This document shows, one piece after another, positions 26,437-37,626 of a stretch of 64,000 nt of DNA. Source of the DNA: Kroppenstedtia guangzhouensis (GTDB lineage Bacteria > Bacillota > Bacilli > Thermoactinomycetales > DSM-45169); contig NZ_BMEX01000003.1 of assembly GCF_014637345.1 (NCBI RefSeq), positions 250,001 to 314,000 on the forward strand, written 5' to 3'. The first letter of the stretch is position 1. Each line of letters opens with the position of its first letter. The notes under the pieces are model-generated. The model worked only from the letters and a program-made list of their open reading frames with translations. It was not told the origin of the DNA and made no database searches. The position numbers and the translations under genes were made by a program.

Positions 26437-27332
26437 TGCTCCCTCTCGCCCTCAAGTCGACGGTGGAATCAGCACTGCGCACATATGGTGATCCCGGTCC
26501 ACTGCAACCACCCCACCCCGTCTCTGGCGGGGACATCGGACAGTCTTTCCGGTTGGAAACCCCGGCAGGGCGCTATTTTTTAAAATTCCGGACCGAGGCT
26601 CCCGCCGGTATCTTCACCGCTGAACGGGACGGGTTGGAGAGATTGGCCCGGAACAGCCGGTCCATTCAGATCCCGGAAGTGATCGCCCACGAAGGACCGG
26701 AGAAAACAGGGACCGGCTGGATCTTGATGGAATGGATCGAGCCGAGTTCGATCCAGCCTCATGGGATGGCGGAAACCCTGGGCCGGGGACTGGCGGAACT
26801 CCACCAACATACCTCCTCCGTCTACGGTCTGGAACGGAACAACTTTATTGGTCTCCTGCCCCAACCCAATCGTCAAAGAAAAAAGTGGGCCGACTTTTAC
26901 CGGGACTGCCGCCTACTGCCCCAAATGGAGATCGCCGGCAAAAGAAACCGACTTCCTCCCGATCGGAACCGTCTGTTAAACCGATTGCTGGATCGGCTGG
27001 ATAACTGGCTGGATGACTCCACCATTTCCCCCTCTCTTCTCCACGGCGACCTGTGGGGGGGCAACTGGATGGTCGGTCCCGGCGGGGCTCCTTATCTGAT
27101 CGATCCGGCGGTCTACTATGGGCATCGAGAAGTGGATCTGGCTTTCACCGAACTTTTCGGCGGTTTCCCTAACCGCTTTTATGATGCCTACCGGGAAGCT
27201 TTTCCTCTGAAAACCGACTATCAAGACCGAAAGCCTCTCTACCAACTCTACTACCTCCTCGTCCACCTCAACCACTTTGGGGAATCCTACGGGGCCTCAG
27301 TGGACCGGATCCTCAAACAATATGCGGGGTAG
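26436..27332 (+). CDS. fructosamine/ribulosamine 3-kinase family protein
   Basis: A 298-residue kinase of the FN3K family. Marks are PVSGGDIGQSFRLET (ATP region), YFLKFRTEA with the catalytic lysine, LHGDLWGGNWM (catalytic loop) and YLIDPAVYYGHREVDLA (metal loop and family signature). Bacterial members phosphorylate ribulosamines or erythrulosamines on glycated proteins at O-3, after which the sugar falls off. ATG 26436 overlaps the phosphatase TGA. Together the two genes read as a protein deglycation unit. A 15-bp terminator follows. Confidence 0.92.
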   Translation: MLPLALKSTVESALRTYGDPGPLQPPHPVSGGDIGQSFRLETPAGRYFLKFRTEAPAGIFTAERDGLERLARNSRSIQIPEVIAHEGPEKTGTGWILMEWIEPSSIQPHGMAETLGRGLAELHQHTSSVYGLERNNFIGLLPQPNRQRKKWADFYRDCRLLPQMEIAGKRNRLPPDRNRLLNRLLDRLDNWLDDSTISPSLLHGDLWGGNWMVGPGGAPYLIDPAVYYGHREVDLAFTELFGGFPNRFYDAYREAFPLKTDYQDRKPLYQLYYLLVHLNHFGESYGASVDRILKQYAG

Positions 27333-27334
27333 CA

Positions 27335-27372
27335 CAAAGTCCGTCTCCCTGTTACGGGAGACGGACTTTGTT
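27335..27372. terminator. strong terminator hairpin after the kinase gene
   Basis: CAAAGTCCGTCTCCC pairs perfectly with GGGAGACGGACTTTG over a 6-base loop. The T tract is modest, but the stem is long. Confidence 0.75.
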
Positions 27373-27561
27373 GATGTAACAGCTCCGAAGCGACATTCTC
27401 CTCTCACCGGAACAAGCTGACCAAAGCAGCCTCCCCTTCTTGCTCACAATATGATGAATCGGGAACAGGGGGGGCGACAGTGTTCCCTCCATGTCCGCAG
27501 TTCCAGCATCGCCTTCTCCACCAACACAAAAAGGGACTCCCGATCAGGAATCCCTTTCCTT

Positions 27562-29139
27562 TCACAAATGGTACTTCCGTATTTTATTGTACAGTGTGGC
27601 TCTGGAGATGCCGAGCAGTTTGGCGGCGGCGGATTTATTGCCATAGGTGGTTTTCAAAGCATTCCGGATCCTCATCTCTTCACTGTCGGCCACCGGGGAA
27701 TGGAGAGAGGGTGGGCTTGTGGTTCCATCTTTTTTCCTCTTCATGAACTGGTTTGGCAAATGATGGGGCCGAATCGTTTCTCCATCAGTCAAGATCATGA
27801 TCCGTTCAATAATGTTGCGCAGTTGCCTCACATTCCCGGGCCAGTCATGGTGGATAAAGCGATACATCACCTCTGGGTCGAGTTCGGGAATCGGCTTGGA
27901 ATATTTGAGGGAAAACTCATTCAGACAGAGCTGGATCAACTCCGGGATATCTTCCATTCGTTCACGCAGAGGAGGGATTCGGATAGAGACCACATGGAGC
28001 CGATAATACAGATCCGATCTGAACCGTCCCGCCTCGATCATCTCCTCCAGATCCCGGTTGGTGGCAGCGATGATCCGGACGTCCAAAGGGATCGGCTCCG
28101 TGCCGCCGACCCGATAATATCGCTTTTCCTGCAAAACCCGTAACAGCTTTACTTGCAGATCCAAGGGCATCTCCCCGATTTCATCCAAGAACAGGGTTCC
28201 ACCCTTGGCGGCATCCAACTTCCCCTTTTTCCCCTCCTTGTTTGCCCCGGTGAAAGTCCCCCGTTCATAACCAAACAGTTCACTTTCGAAGAGAGGGGCG
28301 GGAATGGCTCCGCAGTTGATATCGATGAAGGGCCCCTTTCCACGGGGTCCCCCCTTATGGATGGCGCCGGCGAACAATTCCTTGCCCACACCGCTTTCCC
28401 CCGTGATCAAAACCGAAGCGTCCGTCGACGCCACTTTTTTGGCCAGCCCCACCGCGTGACGAATGGTTTGGCTCCTTCCTTTGATTTTATGAAACGGATC
28501 CTCAACCTTCTGTTTATCGAACTGCTTTTCCAAATCCTGAATGTAAGCAGTGGTCGTGGACAGTTCATCATTCAGTCTGACCACATCGGTAATATCCCGT
28601 TCCACAGAAATCCCGCCGATCACTCGGTGATTCATCACCACCGGCAATGCATTGATCAGAACATAAACATGGGGGCTGGGTTGATGGTACTTCCGGAAGA
28701 CCCCTTTCCCCCCTTTTCCCCCGGTCAACACCGACATCACTTCAAGGGCATCCTGCTCAAAAAACTCGGTGATCGGCCTGCCCAGAATTTGATCCCGGGA
28801 ATAATCAAAGATCGCTTCCGATCGATGATTCCAGGAAACGATATTCCCTTTTCCGTCCACAGCTGTGATCGCATCATCAACAGCCTCCAACAGTGTTTCA
28901 TAGTAGGCGCGGCAGATGTTCCACTGTTGCCACAGGACTTTTGTAATCTTTCGAGCAGGGATCCACCCTACAAATTCTCCCTCTTGATCCTGCAGTGCCA
29001 GATCCTTGTCCAGAGCCGATTCATCCAAATCGGACAGCGATGCATCCATGGGAACCTTTTGCATGCCGGCCGGATCCAAGGCTTTCTCCCAAGGTGACGC
29101 CAATGAAAGCAGAGAGATCTGTTGTTGCAATTTCTTCAC
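27562..29139 (-). CDS. sigma-54-dependent activator of proline catabolism (RocR/PutR-like)
   Basis: A 525-residue enhancer-binding protein. Domains in order: unique N-terminal region to about 75, PAS sensor about 80-190, AAA+ domain with Walker A GESGVGKE (247-254), GTFTGA loop (294-299), Walker B GTLFLDE (314-320), and a Fis-type HTH at the end. The sigma-54 contact loop is normally GAFTGA; here the second residue is Thr. It is divergent from proline dehydrogenase, whose promoter has a near-perfect -24/-12 element, and an upstream inverted repeat sits between them. Proline or a product is the likely signal. The start is GTG 29139 or, better spaced from GGAGGGGG, TTG 29130. Confidence 0.92.
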   Translation of the reverse strand: MKKLQQQISLLSLASPWEKALDPAGMQKVPMDASLSDLDESALDKDLALQDQEGEFVGWIPARKITKVLWQQWNICRAYYETLLEAVDDAITAVDGKGNIVSWNHRSEAIFDYSRDQILGRPITEFFEQDALEVMSVLTGGKGGKGVFRKYHQPSPHVYVLINALPVVMNHRVIGGISVERDITDVVRLNDELSTTTAYIQDLEKQFDKQKVEDPFHKIKGRSQTIRHAVGLAKKVASTDASVLITGESGVGKELFAGAIHKGGPRGKGPFIDINCGAIPAPLFESELFGYERGTFTGANKEGKKGKLDAAKGGTLFLDEIGEMPLDLQVKLLRVLQEKRYYRVGGTEPIPLDVRIIAATNRDLEEMIEAGRFRSDLYYRLHVVSIRIPPLRERMEDIPELIQLCLNEFSLKYSKPIPELDPEVMYRFIHHDWPGNVRQLRNIIERIMILTDGETIRPHHLPNQFMKRKKDGTTSPPSLHSPVADSEEMRIRNALKTTYGNKSAAAKLLGISRATLYNKIRKYHL

Positions 29140-29155
29140 CCCCCTCCATATTCAC

Positions 29156-29182
29156 TTTTGTATACAAAAATACAACTTTGTA
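29156..29182. promoter_or_regulatory. candidate enhancer binding sites between regulator and proDH
   Basis: TTTTGTATACAAAA (29156-29169) is a perfect 14-base palindrome and TACAACTTTGTA (29171-29182) is a second dyad of related half-sites. They lie about 65-90 bases upstream of the -24 element, a usual distance for sigma-54 activators. Binding by the adjacent regulator is inferred. Confidence 0.55.
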
Positions 29183-29246
29183 TCTACTTAAACATAATTG
29201 TTCAAAATCAAGAACCTGTCAATCTCCATTCAGTGGAAAACATAAA

Positions 29247-29262
29247 TGGCACGATAATTGCT
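29247..29262 (+). promoter_or_regulatory. sigma-54 (-24/-12) promoter of proline dehydrogenase
   Basis: TGGCAC-GATAA-TTGCT matches the consensus TGGCAC-N5-TTGCW exactly, 60 bases before the start codon. Confidence 0.9.
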
Positions 29263-29320
29263 TGTTCATAACACTTGAAATCAGAGGAACTGAACTATTA
29301 CGGTGGTTGGGAGGAAGACC

Positions 29321-30235
29321 ATGATTGAATCCATCTCAAAAAATATCTTTCTATACGCCTCTCAAAACAAAATTCTCAATCGGGCTGCAAGGAGGTGGGG
29401 ACTGAAATTCGGAGCTGCCCAGGTGGTGGCCGGGGAAAGCATCGAAAGTGCCATGAAGACAGTCCGTTCCCTGAATGAAAAAGGGCTCGTATGCACCGTG
29501 GACCACTTGGGTGAGTTTGTTTCCAGCAGGGAAGAAGCCGCTGAATCCACCCGGTACTGCATCGACACCTTGAAAGCGATCGCTAGATTCGGAGTCAACT
29601 CCAATCTCTCCCTGAAATTGACCCAACTTGGTTTGGATATCGATTATCAATTCTGCCTCGACAATATGCGTAAAATACTGGACACCGCCCAAAAACACAA
29701 CAATTTTGTGCGGATTGACATGGAGGATTACGCCCATTGCCAGATCACGTTGGATTTGCTCAAAGAGCTCCGCAAGGATTATGATCACGTCGGGACGGTG
29801 ATTCAGGCTTATCTTCACCGTTCCATGCAGGATGTGAAGGATTTGAAGGGGATTCCGCTCCGCCTGGTGAAGGGTGCTTACAAGGAATCCCCCGAGGTGG
29901 CTTTTCAGGACAAGGAAAAAGTGGACGAAAACTATATAAAGATTATTCAGGAGCACCTCACCAGCGGCAGTTATACTGCCATCGCTTCCCATGATCACAA
30001 CATCATCGCCAAGGTGAAAGCCTTTGCCGAGGAGAAACAAATTTCCCGGAACCGGTTTGAGTTTCAGATGTTATACGGTTTTCGGAACGAATTGCAGCTC
30101 CAGCTGGTAAAAGAAGGATACACAGTACGAGTCTATGTCCCCTACGGCAACGACTGGTTTGGTTATTTCATGCGTCGTTTGGCCGAACGGCCGCAAAATG
30201 TCACCTTCGCCCTGAAAGGCTTCTTCTCCAAGTAA
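29321..30235 (+). CDS. putB: proline dehydrogenase
   Basis: A 304-residue monofunctional FAD enzyme oxidising proline to pyrroline-5-carboxylate. Marks are SLKLTQLG, FVRIDMEDY, VIQAYLHRS, RLVKGAYKE, SHDHN and FEFQMLYGFR, which form the flavin and substrate site of the PutA beta/alpha barrel. Start 29321 (MIESISKNIFLY) follows GGGAGGAAG; six more open codons upstream lack a ribosome binding site. It is read from a sigma-54 promoter and is followed, after its own gap, by the P5C dehydrogenase gene with a second such promoter. The name putB follows Bacillus usage (fadM in some). Confidence 0.94.
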   Translation: MIESISKNIFLYASQNKILNRAARRWGLKFGAAQVVAGESIESAMKTVRSLNEKGLVCTVDHLGEFVSSREEAAESTRYCIDTLKAIARFGVNSNLSLKLTQLGLDIDYQFCLDNMRKILDTAQKHNNFVRIDMEDYAHCQITLDLLKELRKDYDHVGTVIQAYLHRSMQDVKDLKGIPLRLVKGAYKESPEVAFQDKEKVDENYIKIIQEHLTSGSYTAIASHDHNIIAKVKAFAEEKQISRNRFEFQMLYGFRNELQLQLVKEGYTVRVYVPYGNDWFGYFMRRLAERPQNVTFALKGFFSK

Positions 30236-30359
30236 AAGATGTTAATTCAGGAAAACGGATACATTTACAATCATGTTAATATCTGTACACTGTCTTTACA
30301 AATATGTATAACTCTCCATCTAAAAGAGAATCCATCCTCATCTAAACGGGGATGGTTTA

Positions 30360-30375
30360 TGGCATATTTCTTGCT
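30360..30375 (+). promoter_or_regulatory. sigma-54 (-24/-12) promoter of P5C dehydrogenase
   Basis: TGGCAT-ATTTC-TTGCT fits the -24/-12 consensus with one deviation, 44 bases before the ribosome binding site. Upstream (30240-30310) lie ATACA and TGTATA half-sites like those before proline dehydrogenase, possible activator sites. Confidence 0.8.
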
Positions 30376-30418
30376 TTAAAAAATAAGCTGAGATCCGGAT
30401 GAGGAAAGGAGATTGATC

Positions 30419-31966
30419 ATGACCACCACTTACAAGCATGAACCTTTCACCGACTTTTCCAATGAGGAGAATCGGCGGGCCTTTGAAGCCGCTTTAAACC
30501 AAGTGGAAGCTTCCCTGGGTCAGGACTATCCGCTCATCATCGGCGGGGAGCGGATTTCCACCGAAGAAAAATTGGTATCTGTCAACCCTGCAAATAAAGA
30601 AGAAATCATCGGCACCGTCTCCAAAGCCAACCAAGCACTGGCTGACCAAGCGATGGATGCCGCCCTTGAAGCCTTTGAAAGCTGGAGAAAGTGGGACCCA
30701 GCTGCCCGTGCCGAGATCCTTTTCCGTGCCGCTGCCAAGGTCCGTCGTCGCAAACATGAGTTTTCCGCTCTGTTGGTGAAAGAAGCGGGAAAACCCTGGA
30801 AAGAGGCAGATGCCGACACGGCTGAGGCGATTGACTTTATGGAATACTATGCCCGCCAGATGCTGGAGCTGAAAGACGGGAAACCGGTCAACAGCCGGGA
30901 AGGCGAAGTGAACCGCTACATTTACACCCCAACCGGCGTCAGTGTGGTGATCCCCCCATGGAACTTCGCCTGCGCGATCATGGTGGGCACCACTGTCGCC
31001 CCCTTGGTCACCGGGAACACTGTGCTGTTGAAACCAGCGGAATCGACACCAGTGATTGCCGCCAAATTTGTTGAGGTACTGGAAGAAGCCGGGGTCCCCA
31101 AAGGGGTTGTAAACTTTGTTCCCGGAGATCCGATTGAAGTCGGCGAATACCTGGTCGACCATCCGAAAACCGCACTGATCACCTTCACCGGTTCCCGCGC
31201 CGTGGGAACCCGCATTTACCAACGGGCATCCGTCGTCCATGAAGGTCAGACCCATCTGAAGCGCGTCATCATCGAAATGGGTGGAAAAGATACCATGGTG
31301 GTGGACCGGGAGGCGGATCTCGACTTGGCAGCCGAAGCTATCGTCACCTCTGCCTTTGGCTTCTCCGGCCAAAAATGTTCCGCCGGTTCCCGTGCCGTCA
31401 TCCATGAGGATGTTTACGATGAGGTGCTGGAAAAAGTGGTTCGGCTGACGAAGGATCTGACCGTCGGAGATCCCCGCTCCCACCAGAACTACATGGGGCC
31501 AGTCATCAACCAGAAGGCCTTCGACAAAATCACCGGTTACATTGATATCGGAAAAGAGGAAGGGCGGTTGGTAATCGGCGGCGAGGCGGATGATTCCAAA
31601 GGATACTTCATCCAGCCGACCATCTTCGCCGACGTCGATCCCAAAGCCCGCATCATGCAGGAAGAGATCTTCGGGCCGGTAGTCGCCTTCTGTAAAGCCA
31701 AGAACTTTGATGAAGCGATTGAGATTGCCAATAACACCGAATACGGCTTAACCGGAGCTGTCATCTCCAACAATGCGGAGCACATCGAGCGTGCCAAGCG
31801 TGACTTCCATGTGGGGAACCTCTACTTCAACCGCAACTGCACCGGAGCCATTGTGGGGTACCATCCCTTCGGCGGATTTAAGATGTCAGGAACTGATTCA
31901 AAGGCCGGCGGACCTGACTACTTGATTCTACACATGCAGGCCAAAACGATCAGTCAGATGTTATAA
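30419..31966 (+). CDS. pruA: 1-pyrroline-5-carboxylate dehydrogenase
   Basis: A 515-residue aldehyde dehydrogenase that converts pyrroline-5-carboxylate (as glutamate semialdehyde) to glutamate with NAD+. Marks are PPWNFACAI, the FTGSRAVG nucleotide loop, VIIEMGGKD with the general base Glu, and [12 protein letters not shown] with the catalytic cysteine, plus the C-terminal [14 protein letters not shown] typical of the RocA/PutC/PruA branch. Start 30419 sits seven bases after AAAGGAG. It is the second step after proline dehydrogenase; rocA-like use for arginine breakdown is also possible. Confidence 0.95.
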   Translation: MTTTYKHEPFTDFSNEENRRAFEAALNQVEASLGQDYPLIIGGERISTEEKLVSVNPANKEEIIGTVSKANQALADQAMDAALEAFESWRKWDPAARAEILFRAAAKVRRRKHEFSALLVKEAGKPWKEADADTAEAIDFMEYYARQMLELKDGKPVNSREGEVNRYIYTPTGVSVVIPPWNFACAIMVGTTVAPLVTGNTVLLKPAESTPVIAAKFVEVLEEAGVPKGVVNFVPGDPIEVGEYLVDHPKTALITFTGSRAVGTRIYQRASVVHEGQTHLKRVIIEMGGKDTMVVDREADLDLAAEAIVTSAFGFSGQKCSAGSRAVIHEDVYDEVLEKVVRLTKDLTVGDPRSHQNYMGPVINQKAFDKITGYIDIGKEEGRLVIGGEADDSKGYFIQPTIFADVDPKARIMQEEIFGPVVAFCKAKNFDEAIEIANNTEYGLTGAVISNNAEHIERAKRDFHVGNLYFNRNCTGAIVGYHPFGGFKMSGTDSKAGGPDYLILHMQAKTISQML

Positions 31967-31973
31967 AAATTAC

Positions 31974-32010
31974 ACGGACAGCAGTCTCAGATATCGAGAT
32001 TGCTGTCCGT
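31974..32010. terminator. hairpin after pruA
   Basis: ACGGACAGCA and TGCTGTCCGT form a perfect 10-bp stem with further TCTC/GAGA pairing inside. No T run follows on the plus strand, so it may stabilise the mRNA end or terminate weakly. Confidence 0.5.
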
Positions 32011-32124
32011 AAAAATAAATAAAGCGGATCAATGTATCGTATCATAGAGTGCAGGTTGTTTTTTCACTGAATCCAGCTTGAAAGCATTTTAAAATGATTG
32101 CTGAACCATTTAGGGGGGGAACTC

Positions 32125-33591
32125 ATGGAGTCTGGCGTTTTTATTTCCATCGGAATTTATTTGGTTGCCATGTTGTCCATCGGCTATTATGCCTACAGAC
32201 GGACTTCAGACTTATCTGACTATATGCTCGGAGGACGGAACCTCGGACCTGCAGTGACGGCGTTGAGCGCCGGAGCATCGGACATGAGCGGATGGCTGTT
32301 GATGGGTCTTCCCGGCGCGATGTACGCCGCCGGCTTGAGCAGTGGATGGATCGTGGTCGGATTAACCACCGGTGCTTGGCTGAACTGGCTGTATGTAGCT
32401 CCCCGTCTGCGAACCTACACAGAGATCGCCAATAATTCCATCACAATTCCGGACTATTTTGAAAACCGCTTTAAAGACGATTCCCGCATCCTGCGGATTG
32501 TCTCTGCACTGGTCATTTTCATCTTCTTCACTTTCTACACCTCCTCGGGAATGGTTGCCGGCGGCGAGTTGTTTAAAAGCGCCTTCGGCATGGATTATTT
32601 GTGGGGAATCTGGCTCACTGCGGGAGTCGTAATCCTGTACACCCTGTTCGGCGGCTTTCTCGCTGTCAGCTGGACGGACTTTGTGCAGGGAACGATCATG
32701 TTTCTCGCCCTGGTCCTGGTTCCGATCGTGGTCATTACGCAAACTGGGGGATTCGATGCCACTTTCGCTGAGATTCGTTCCATTGATCCGTCGTTGCTGG
32801 ATGCCTTTAAAGGGACGAGTGTGATCGGCATCCTCTCCCTGTTGGCCTGGGGATTGGGGTACTTTGGGCAGCCTCATATCATCGTTCGCTTTATGGCCAT
32901 CACTTCAGTCCAAGAGATGAAAAACGCCCGCCGCATCGGCATGGGCTGGATGATCTTCTCCATCGTAGGAGCGATGTTTACCGGTCTGATCGGTATTGCT
33001 TACTTTCATAAAGAGCAATTGACCTTGGACAATCCGGAGACCGTCTTTATTGTACTGGCCAAAATTTTATTTCATCCCCTGATCACCGGTTTCCTGCTGT
33101 CGGCGATCATGGCAGCGATTATGAGCACCATCTCCTCTCAGTTACTGGTGACGGCCAGCGCTCTGACCGAAGATTTCTATCGCGCCTTTTTCCGCCGCTC
33201 CGCCTCGGACAAAGAGCTGGTCCTGGTCGGTCGCCTCTCCTTGCTGGGAGTGGCTCTGATCGCCCTTTACCTGGCCTTCAACCCCAATGAAACCATCTTG
33301 AATCTGGTGGGTTACGCCTGGGCCGGATTCGGCTCCGCCTTTGGACCGGTGGTACTTCTCAGCCTGTACTGGAAACGCATGAACAAATGGGGTGCACTGG
33401 CGGGTATGCTGACCGGTGCGGCAACAGTGATCATCTGGTCAAATATCGAGGCTGTACAGGAGATCTACGAAATGATTCCCGGATTCATCGCCTGCACGAT
33501 CGCAATTATTGTAGTTAGTCTGTTGACTAAGAAACCCGAAGCTGAGATTGAAGCCGATTTTGACCAAGCGATTAAACAAATCAAGGTTTAA
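32125..33591 (+). CDS. putP: sodium/proline symporter
   Basis: A 488-residue sodium:solute symporter with about 13 membrane helices. The loop SDYMLGGRNLGPAVTALSAGASDMSGWLL is the PutP signature for Na+ and proline binding, and SAIMAAIMSTISSQLLV the second site. Start 32125 follows AGGGGGGGAAC. Together with proline dehydrogenase and pruA it completes uptake and use of proline as carbon and nitrogen source. I see no clear -24/-12 element before it; it could be read through from pruA or have its own promoter. Confidence 0.94.
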   Translation: MESGVFISIGIYLVAMLSIGYYAYRRTSDLSDYMLGGRNLGPAVTALSAGASDMSGWLLMGLPGAMYAAGLSSGWIVVGLTTGAWLNWLYVAPRLRTYTEIANNSITIPDYFENRFKDDSRILRIVSALVIFIFFTFYTSSGMVAGGELFKSAFGMDYLWGIWLTAGVVILYTLFGGFLAVSWTDFVQGTIMFLALVLVPIVVITQTGGFDATFAEIRSIDPSLLDAFKGTSVIGILSLLAWGLGYFGQPHIIVRFMAITSVQEMKNARRIGMGWMIFSIVGAMFTGLIGIAYFHKEQLTLDNPETVFIVLAKILFHPLITGFLLSAIMAAIMSTISSQLLVTASALTEDFYRAFFRRSASDKELVLVGRLSLLGVALIALYLAFNPNETILNLVGYAWAGFGSAFGPVVLLSLYWKRMNKWGALAGMLTGAATVIIWSNIEAVQEIYEMIPGFIACTIAIIVVSLLTKKPEAEIEADFDQAIKQIKV

Positions 33592-33605
33592 CGCGCTGGA
33601 TCAAC

Positions 33606-33646
33606 AGGATGGTTCCCCAAAACATGGGAACCATCCTCTTTATTTT
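33606..33646 (+). terminator. Rho-independent terminator of putP
   Basis: AGGATGGTTCCC pairs with GGGAACCATCCT, followed by CTTTATTTT. Confidence 0.88.
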
Positions 33647-33649
33647 GAT

Positions 33650-33957
33650 GGGAACTTGACGAGGTCTGCTTCATCACATACACTTATTTCATTATGAAAT
33701 AAAGGTGAGAGGCCTGTGTCGACGCCTCCCCGAAACCATCGGCAAACACCGACTAAGGAAGCGGGAAAGCAGCAATTTGCCCGGTAAACGGTCATGATCA
33801 AAAAAGATGTTCTGGGTCTCCCTGTAAACCATCAGAAAAGGGAATTTAACCAAAAAACAACTTTACTATTGAAGCTGAATCGATGTACACTGTACATACG
33901 CTTCCCACACTAAAGGTGAGCTTCAACTCAACTACATAGCAGCAAGGAGAATGAAAC
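33650..33957 (+). other. long leader region of unknown class
   Basis: About 300 bases before the next gene. TTGACG with a weak TACACT 17 bases later is at 33656-33684. Downstream, GAGGC/GCCTC and TCGG/CCGA hairpins (33708-33753) and a purine-rich stretch look structured, but I cannot match them to a known riboswitch class. No gene is seen here. Confidence 0.35.
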
Positions 33958-34335
33958 ATGGAAGAAAGAATCGAACCCCATTCCGAAGAAGTTCCTTCGG
34001 AAGTAAAAAAATGGAACTGGGGTGCCTTTTTCCTCAGCTGGATCTGGGGAATCGGCAACCATGTCTGGATCTCTTTTCTAAGCTTTGTGCCCTTTGTCGG
34101 ATTTATTATGATTTTTGTCCTGGGAGCCAAAGGAAGCGAATGGGCTTGGAAAGCGAAGGACTGGGAGAGTGTGGAGCACTTTAAACGGGTGCAACGCAAG
34201 TGGGCCATCTGGGGAGCGGTGATTTTTTTCGCCGGAATCCTAGTGTCAATCTTGCTTATCGTTTTATCCGTTATTTTAGCAGTCTCTGTAGATGTGCCGA
34301 CAAGAAATTATGAAATGCCGACAACAGATTATTAA
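33958..34335 (+). CDS. small membrane protein, unknown
   Basis: A 125-residue protein: a charged N-terminus, a tryptophan-rich amphipathic helix (KKWNWGAFFLSWIWGIGNH), two membrane segments (about 39-58 and 85-108), a basic loop EHFKRVQRKWAIWG between them and a short acidic tail. It resembles DUF2628-like proteins found in Firmicutes, but I am not certain of the family. ATG preceded by AAGGAGAATGAAAC. It is alone, with a bidirectional terminator shared with obg. Confidence 0.7.
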   Translation: MEERIEPHSEEVPSEVKKWNWGAFFLSWIWGIGNHVWISFLSFVPFVGFIMIFVLGAKGSEWAWKAKDWESVEHFKRVQRKWAIWGAVIFFAGILVSILLIVLSVILAVSVDVPTRNYEMPTTDY

Positions 34336-34370
34336 CAAACAACTGGGCGGATTTCGCCCAGTTGTTTGTT

Positions 34371-34373
<3 letters not shown>
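34334..34373. terminator. bidirectional terminator between the small membrane gene and obg
   Basis: AACAAACAACTGGGC pairs perfectly with GCCCAGTTGTTTGTT; T runs exist on both strands. It serves two convergent genes. Confidence 0.88.
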
Positions 34374-36391
<2,018 letters not shown>

Positions 36392-36440
36392 AAAACCCTC
36401 TCCCGTCTTTTCTATCTATGTTAATCCATTTTTGCCCATG

Positions 36441-36469
36441 AAAAAACCCCGGCGGTCCAGCCGGGGTTT
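36441..36469 (-). terminator. terminator after rpmA (minus strand)
   Basis: On the minus strand AAACCCCGGC pairs with GCCGGGGTTT, continuing into a T run. It lies 12 bases after the rpmA stop and could reduce read-through into spo0B-obg. Confidence 0.8.
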
Positions 36470-36480
36470 CTCGACTCCAA

Positions 36481-36783
36481 TCAGGCTTCGATTTGGGCCA
36501 ATTCCGCTTGGGGATAAACACTGACCCGTTTGCGGTCTCGGCCCATCCGTTCAAATTTCACGACGCCTTCCACTTTGGCGAAGAGGGTGTCATCGCCGCC
36601 ACGGCCAACGCCGATCCCGGGATAGATCTTGGTCCCCCGTTGTCGGACAAGGATGCTTCCAGCACTTACCAGTTGACCGTCTCCACGTTTCACACCCAAG
36701 CGCTTGGCAATGCTATCCCGGCCGTTTTTGGTGGAACCGACCCCTTTTTTCTGAGCGAAAAACTGCAAGTTCATTTTCAGCAT
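36481..36783 (-). CDS. rpmA: ribosomal protein L27
   Basis: A 100-residue L27 whose N-terminus begins [14 protein letters not shown]. The NLQFFAQ leader is the Firmicutes extension that the protease Prp removes before L27 enters the 50S subunit; the mature chain would begin just after it. The prp gene is directly upstream. ATG follows AAAGGAGGTGG. Confidence 0.97.
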   Translation of the reverse strand: MLKMNLQFFAQKKGVGSTKNGRDSIAKRLGVKRGDGQLVSAGSILVRQRGTKIYPGIGVGRGGDDTLFAKVEGVVKFERMGRDRKRVSVYPQAELAQIEA

Positions 36784-36809
36784 GGATGTCCACCTCCTTT
36801 ATATGAAAA

Positions 36810-37148
36810 TCAACATTCTCGGATTTGAATAAAAGCGGGGTATGCATCCGCCACCGATTGAAGGGCTGCCGCCATCACATCCAGGAGGAAACGGACCTTC
36901 TCCCGTATTTCGGGGGTCAGACCGTCCGGAATCCGACAATCCAGGTACCCCCCCTCCTCCTCATCCACACCATCCGGGTGGATTTGAACTCCGAGGAGGG
37001 TTTCCGAAGCATTGGTCAAGCCGAGCGCGATCCCGGACACCGCTGAACAGACCAGATCCTCGCCGGCTTCCCCGAAGCCGGCATGTCCCTGGAGGACGAC
37101 CCGCTCCAACTCCCCTTCTCCGTCACGATACAAAGAAATCTGTATCAT
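36810..37148 (-). CDS. prp: Prp protease for L27 maturation
   Basis: A 112-residue cysteine protease of the Prp/YsxB family. The catalytic pair is H22 in GHAGFGEAGEDLVCSAVS and C34 in the same stretch. It cleaves the leader of L27, and perhaps of some phage proteins. It lies between rplU and rpmA, 10 bases from rplU and 26 from rpmA, as in most Firmicutes. Confidence 0.95.
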   Translation of the reverse strand: MIQISLYRDGEGELERVVLQGHAGFGEAGEDLVCSAVSGIALGLTNASETLLGVQIHPDGVDEEEGGYLDCRIPDGLTPEIREKVRFLLDVMAAALQSVADAYPAFIQIREC

Positions 37149-37158
37149 GGAGTGAGAA

Positions 37159-37470
37159 TCAGGCCTCGATCTTCTCGATAACCACTTTGGTGAAGGGCTG
37201 GCGGTGTCCTTGTTTCCGCTTGTAGTTCTTTTTCGGTTTAAATTTGAATACGGTCACTTTTTTGCCTTTGCCGTGCTTTTCCACTTTACCGGTCACTTTG
37301 GCACCGTTTACCACCGGTGTACCCACCACAGTCCCCTCTTCCTTGTTGATGAGGAGCACTTTGTCAAAGGTGACCGTTTCACCTTCATCGGCAGCCAGCT
37401 TTTCAATGTAGATCGTTTGTCCTTCTTCGACGCGATATTGTTTGCCACCGGTCTCGATCAGTGCGTACAT
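37159..37470 (-). CDS. rplU: ribosomal protein L21
   Basis: A 103-residue L21 beginning [18 protein letters not shown], with the basic [16 protein letters not shown] motif near the C-terminus. The start 37470 is set by AGAAGGAGG; the frame reaches further upstream without support. First gene of the operon, behind the promoter at 37592-37620. Confidence 0.97.
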   Translation of the reverse strand: MYALIETGGKQYRVEEGQTIYIEKLAADEGETVTFDKVLLINKEEGTVVGTPVVNGAKVTGKVEKHGKGKKVTVFKFKPKKNYKRKQGHRQPFTKVVIEKIEA

Positions 37471-37591
37471 CCCGGAACCTCCTTCTCCTGTGAAGACTCG
37501 CCGGAAATGGGTGGGGAAATCCCTTATGTTAAAACCCATCCCGTGCGGTACAGCTTACTCCGGGAGAGCAAGCGCATATTGCACAAAGAAA

Positions 37592-37620
37592 ATCTTAACA
37601 CAATCGATTGGGATTGTCAA
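37592..37620 (-). promoter_or_regulatory. sigma-A promoter of rplU-prp-rpmA-spo0B-obg
   Basis: TTGACA (37620-37615), 17 bases, TAAGAT (37597-37592) on the minus strand. The leader of about 115 bases contains an inverted repeat (GGGATGGGTTTT...AAGGGATTTCCCC region, 37500-37545) and may be an L21 autoregulatory leader, though I cannot match a known consensus by eye. Confidence 0.82.
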
Positions 37621-37626
37621 TGTAGA

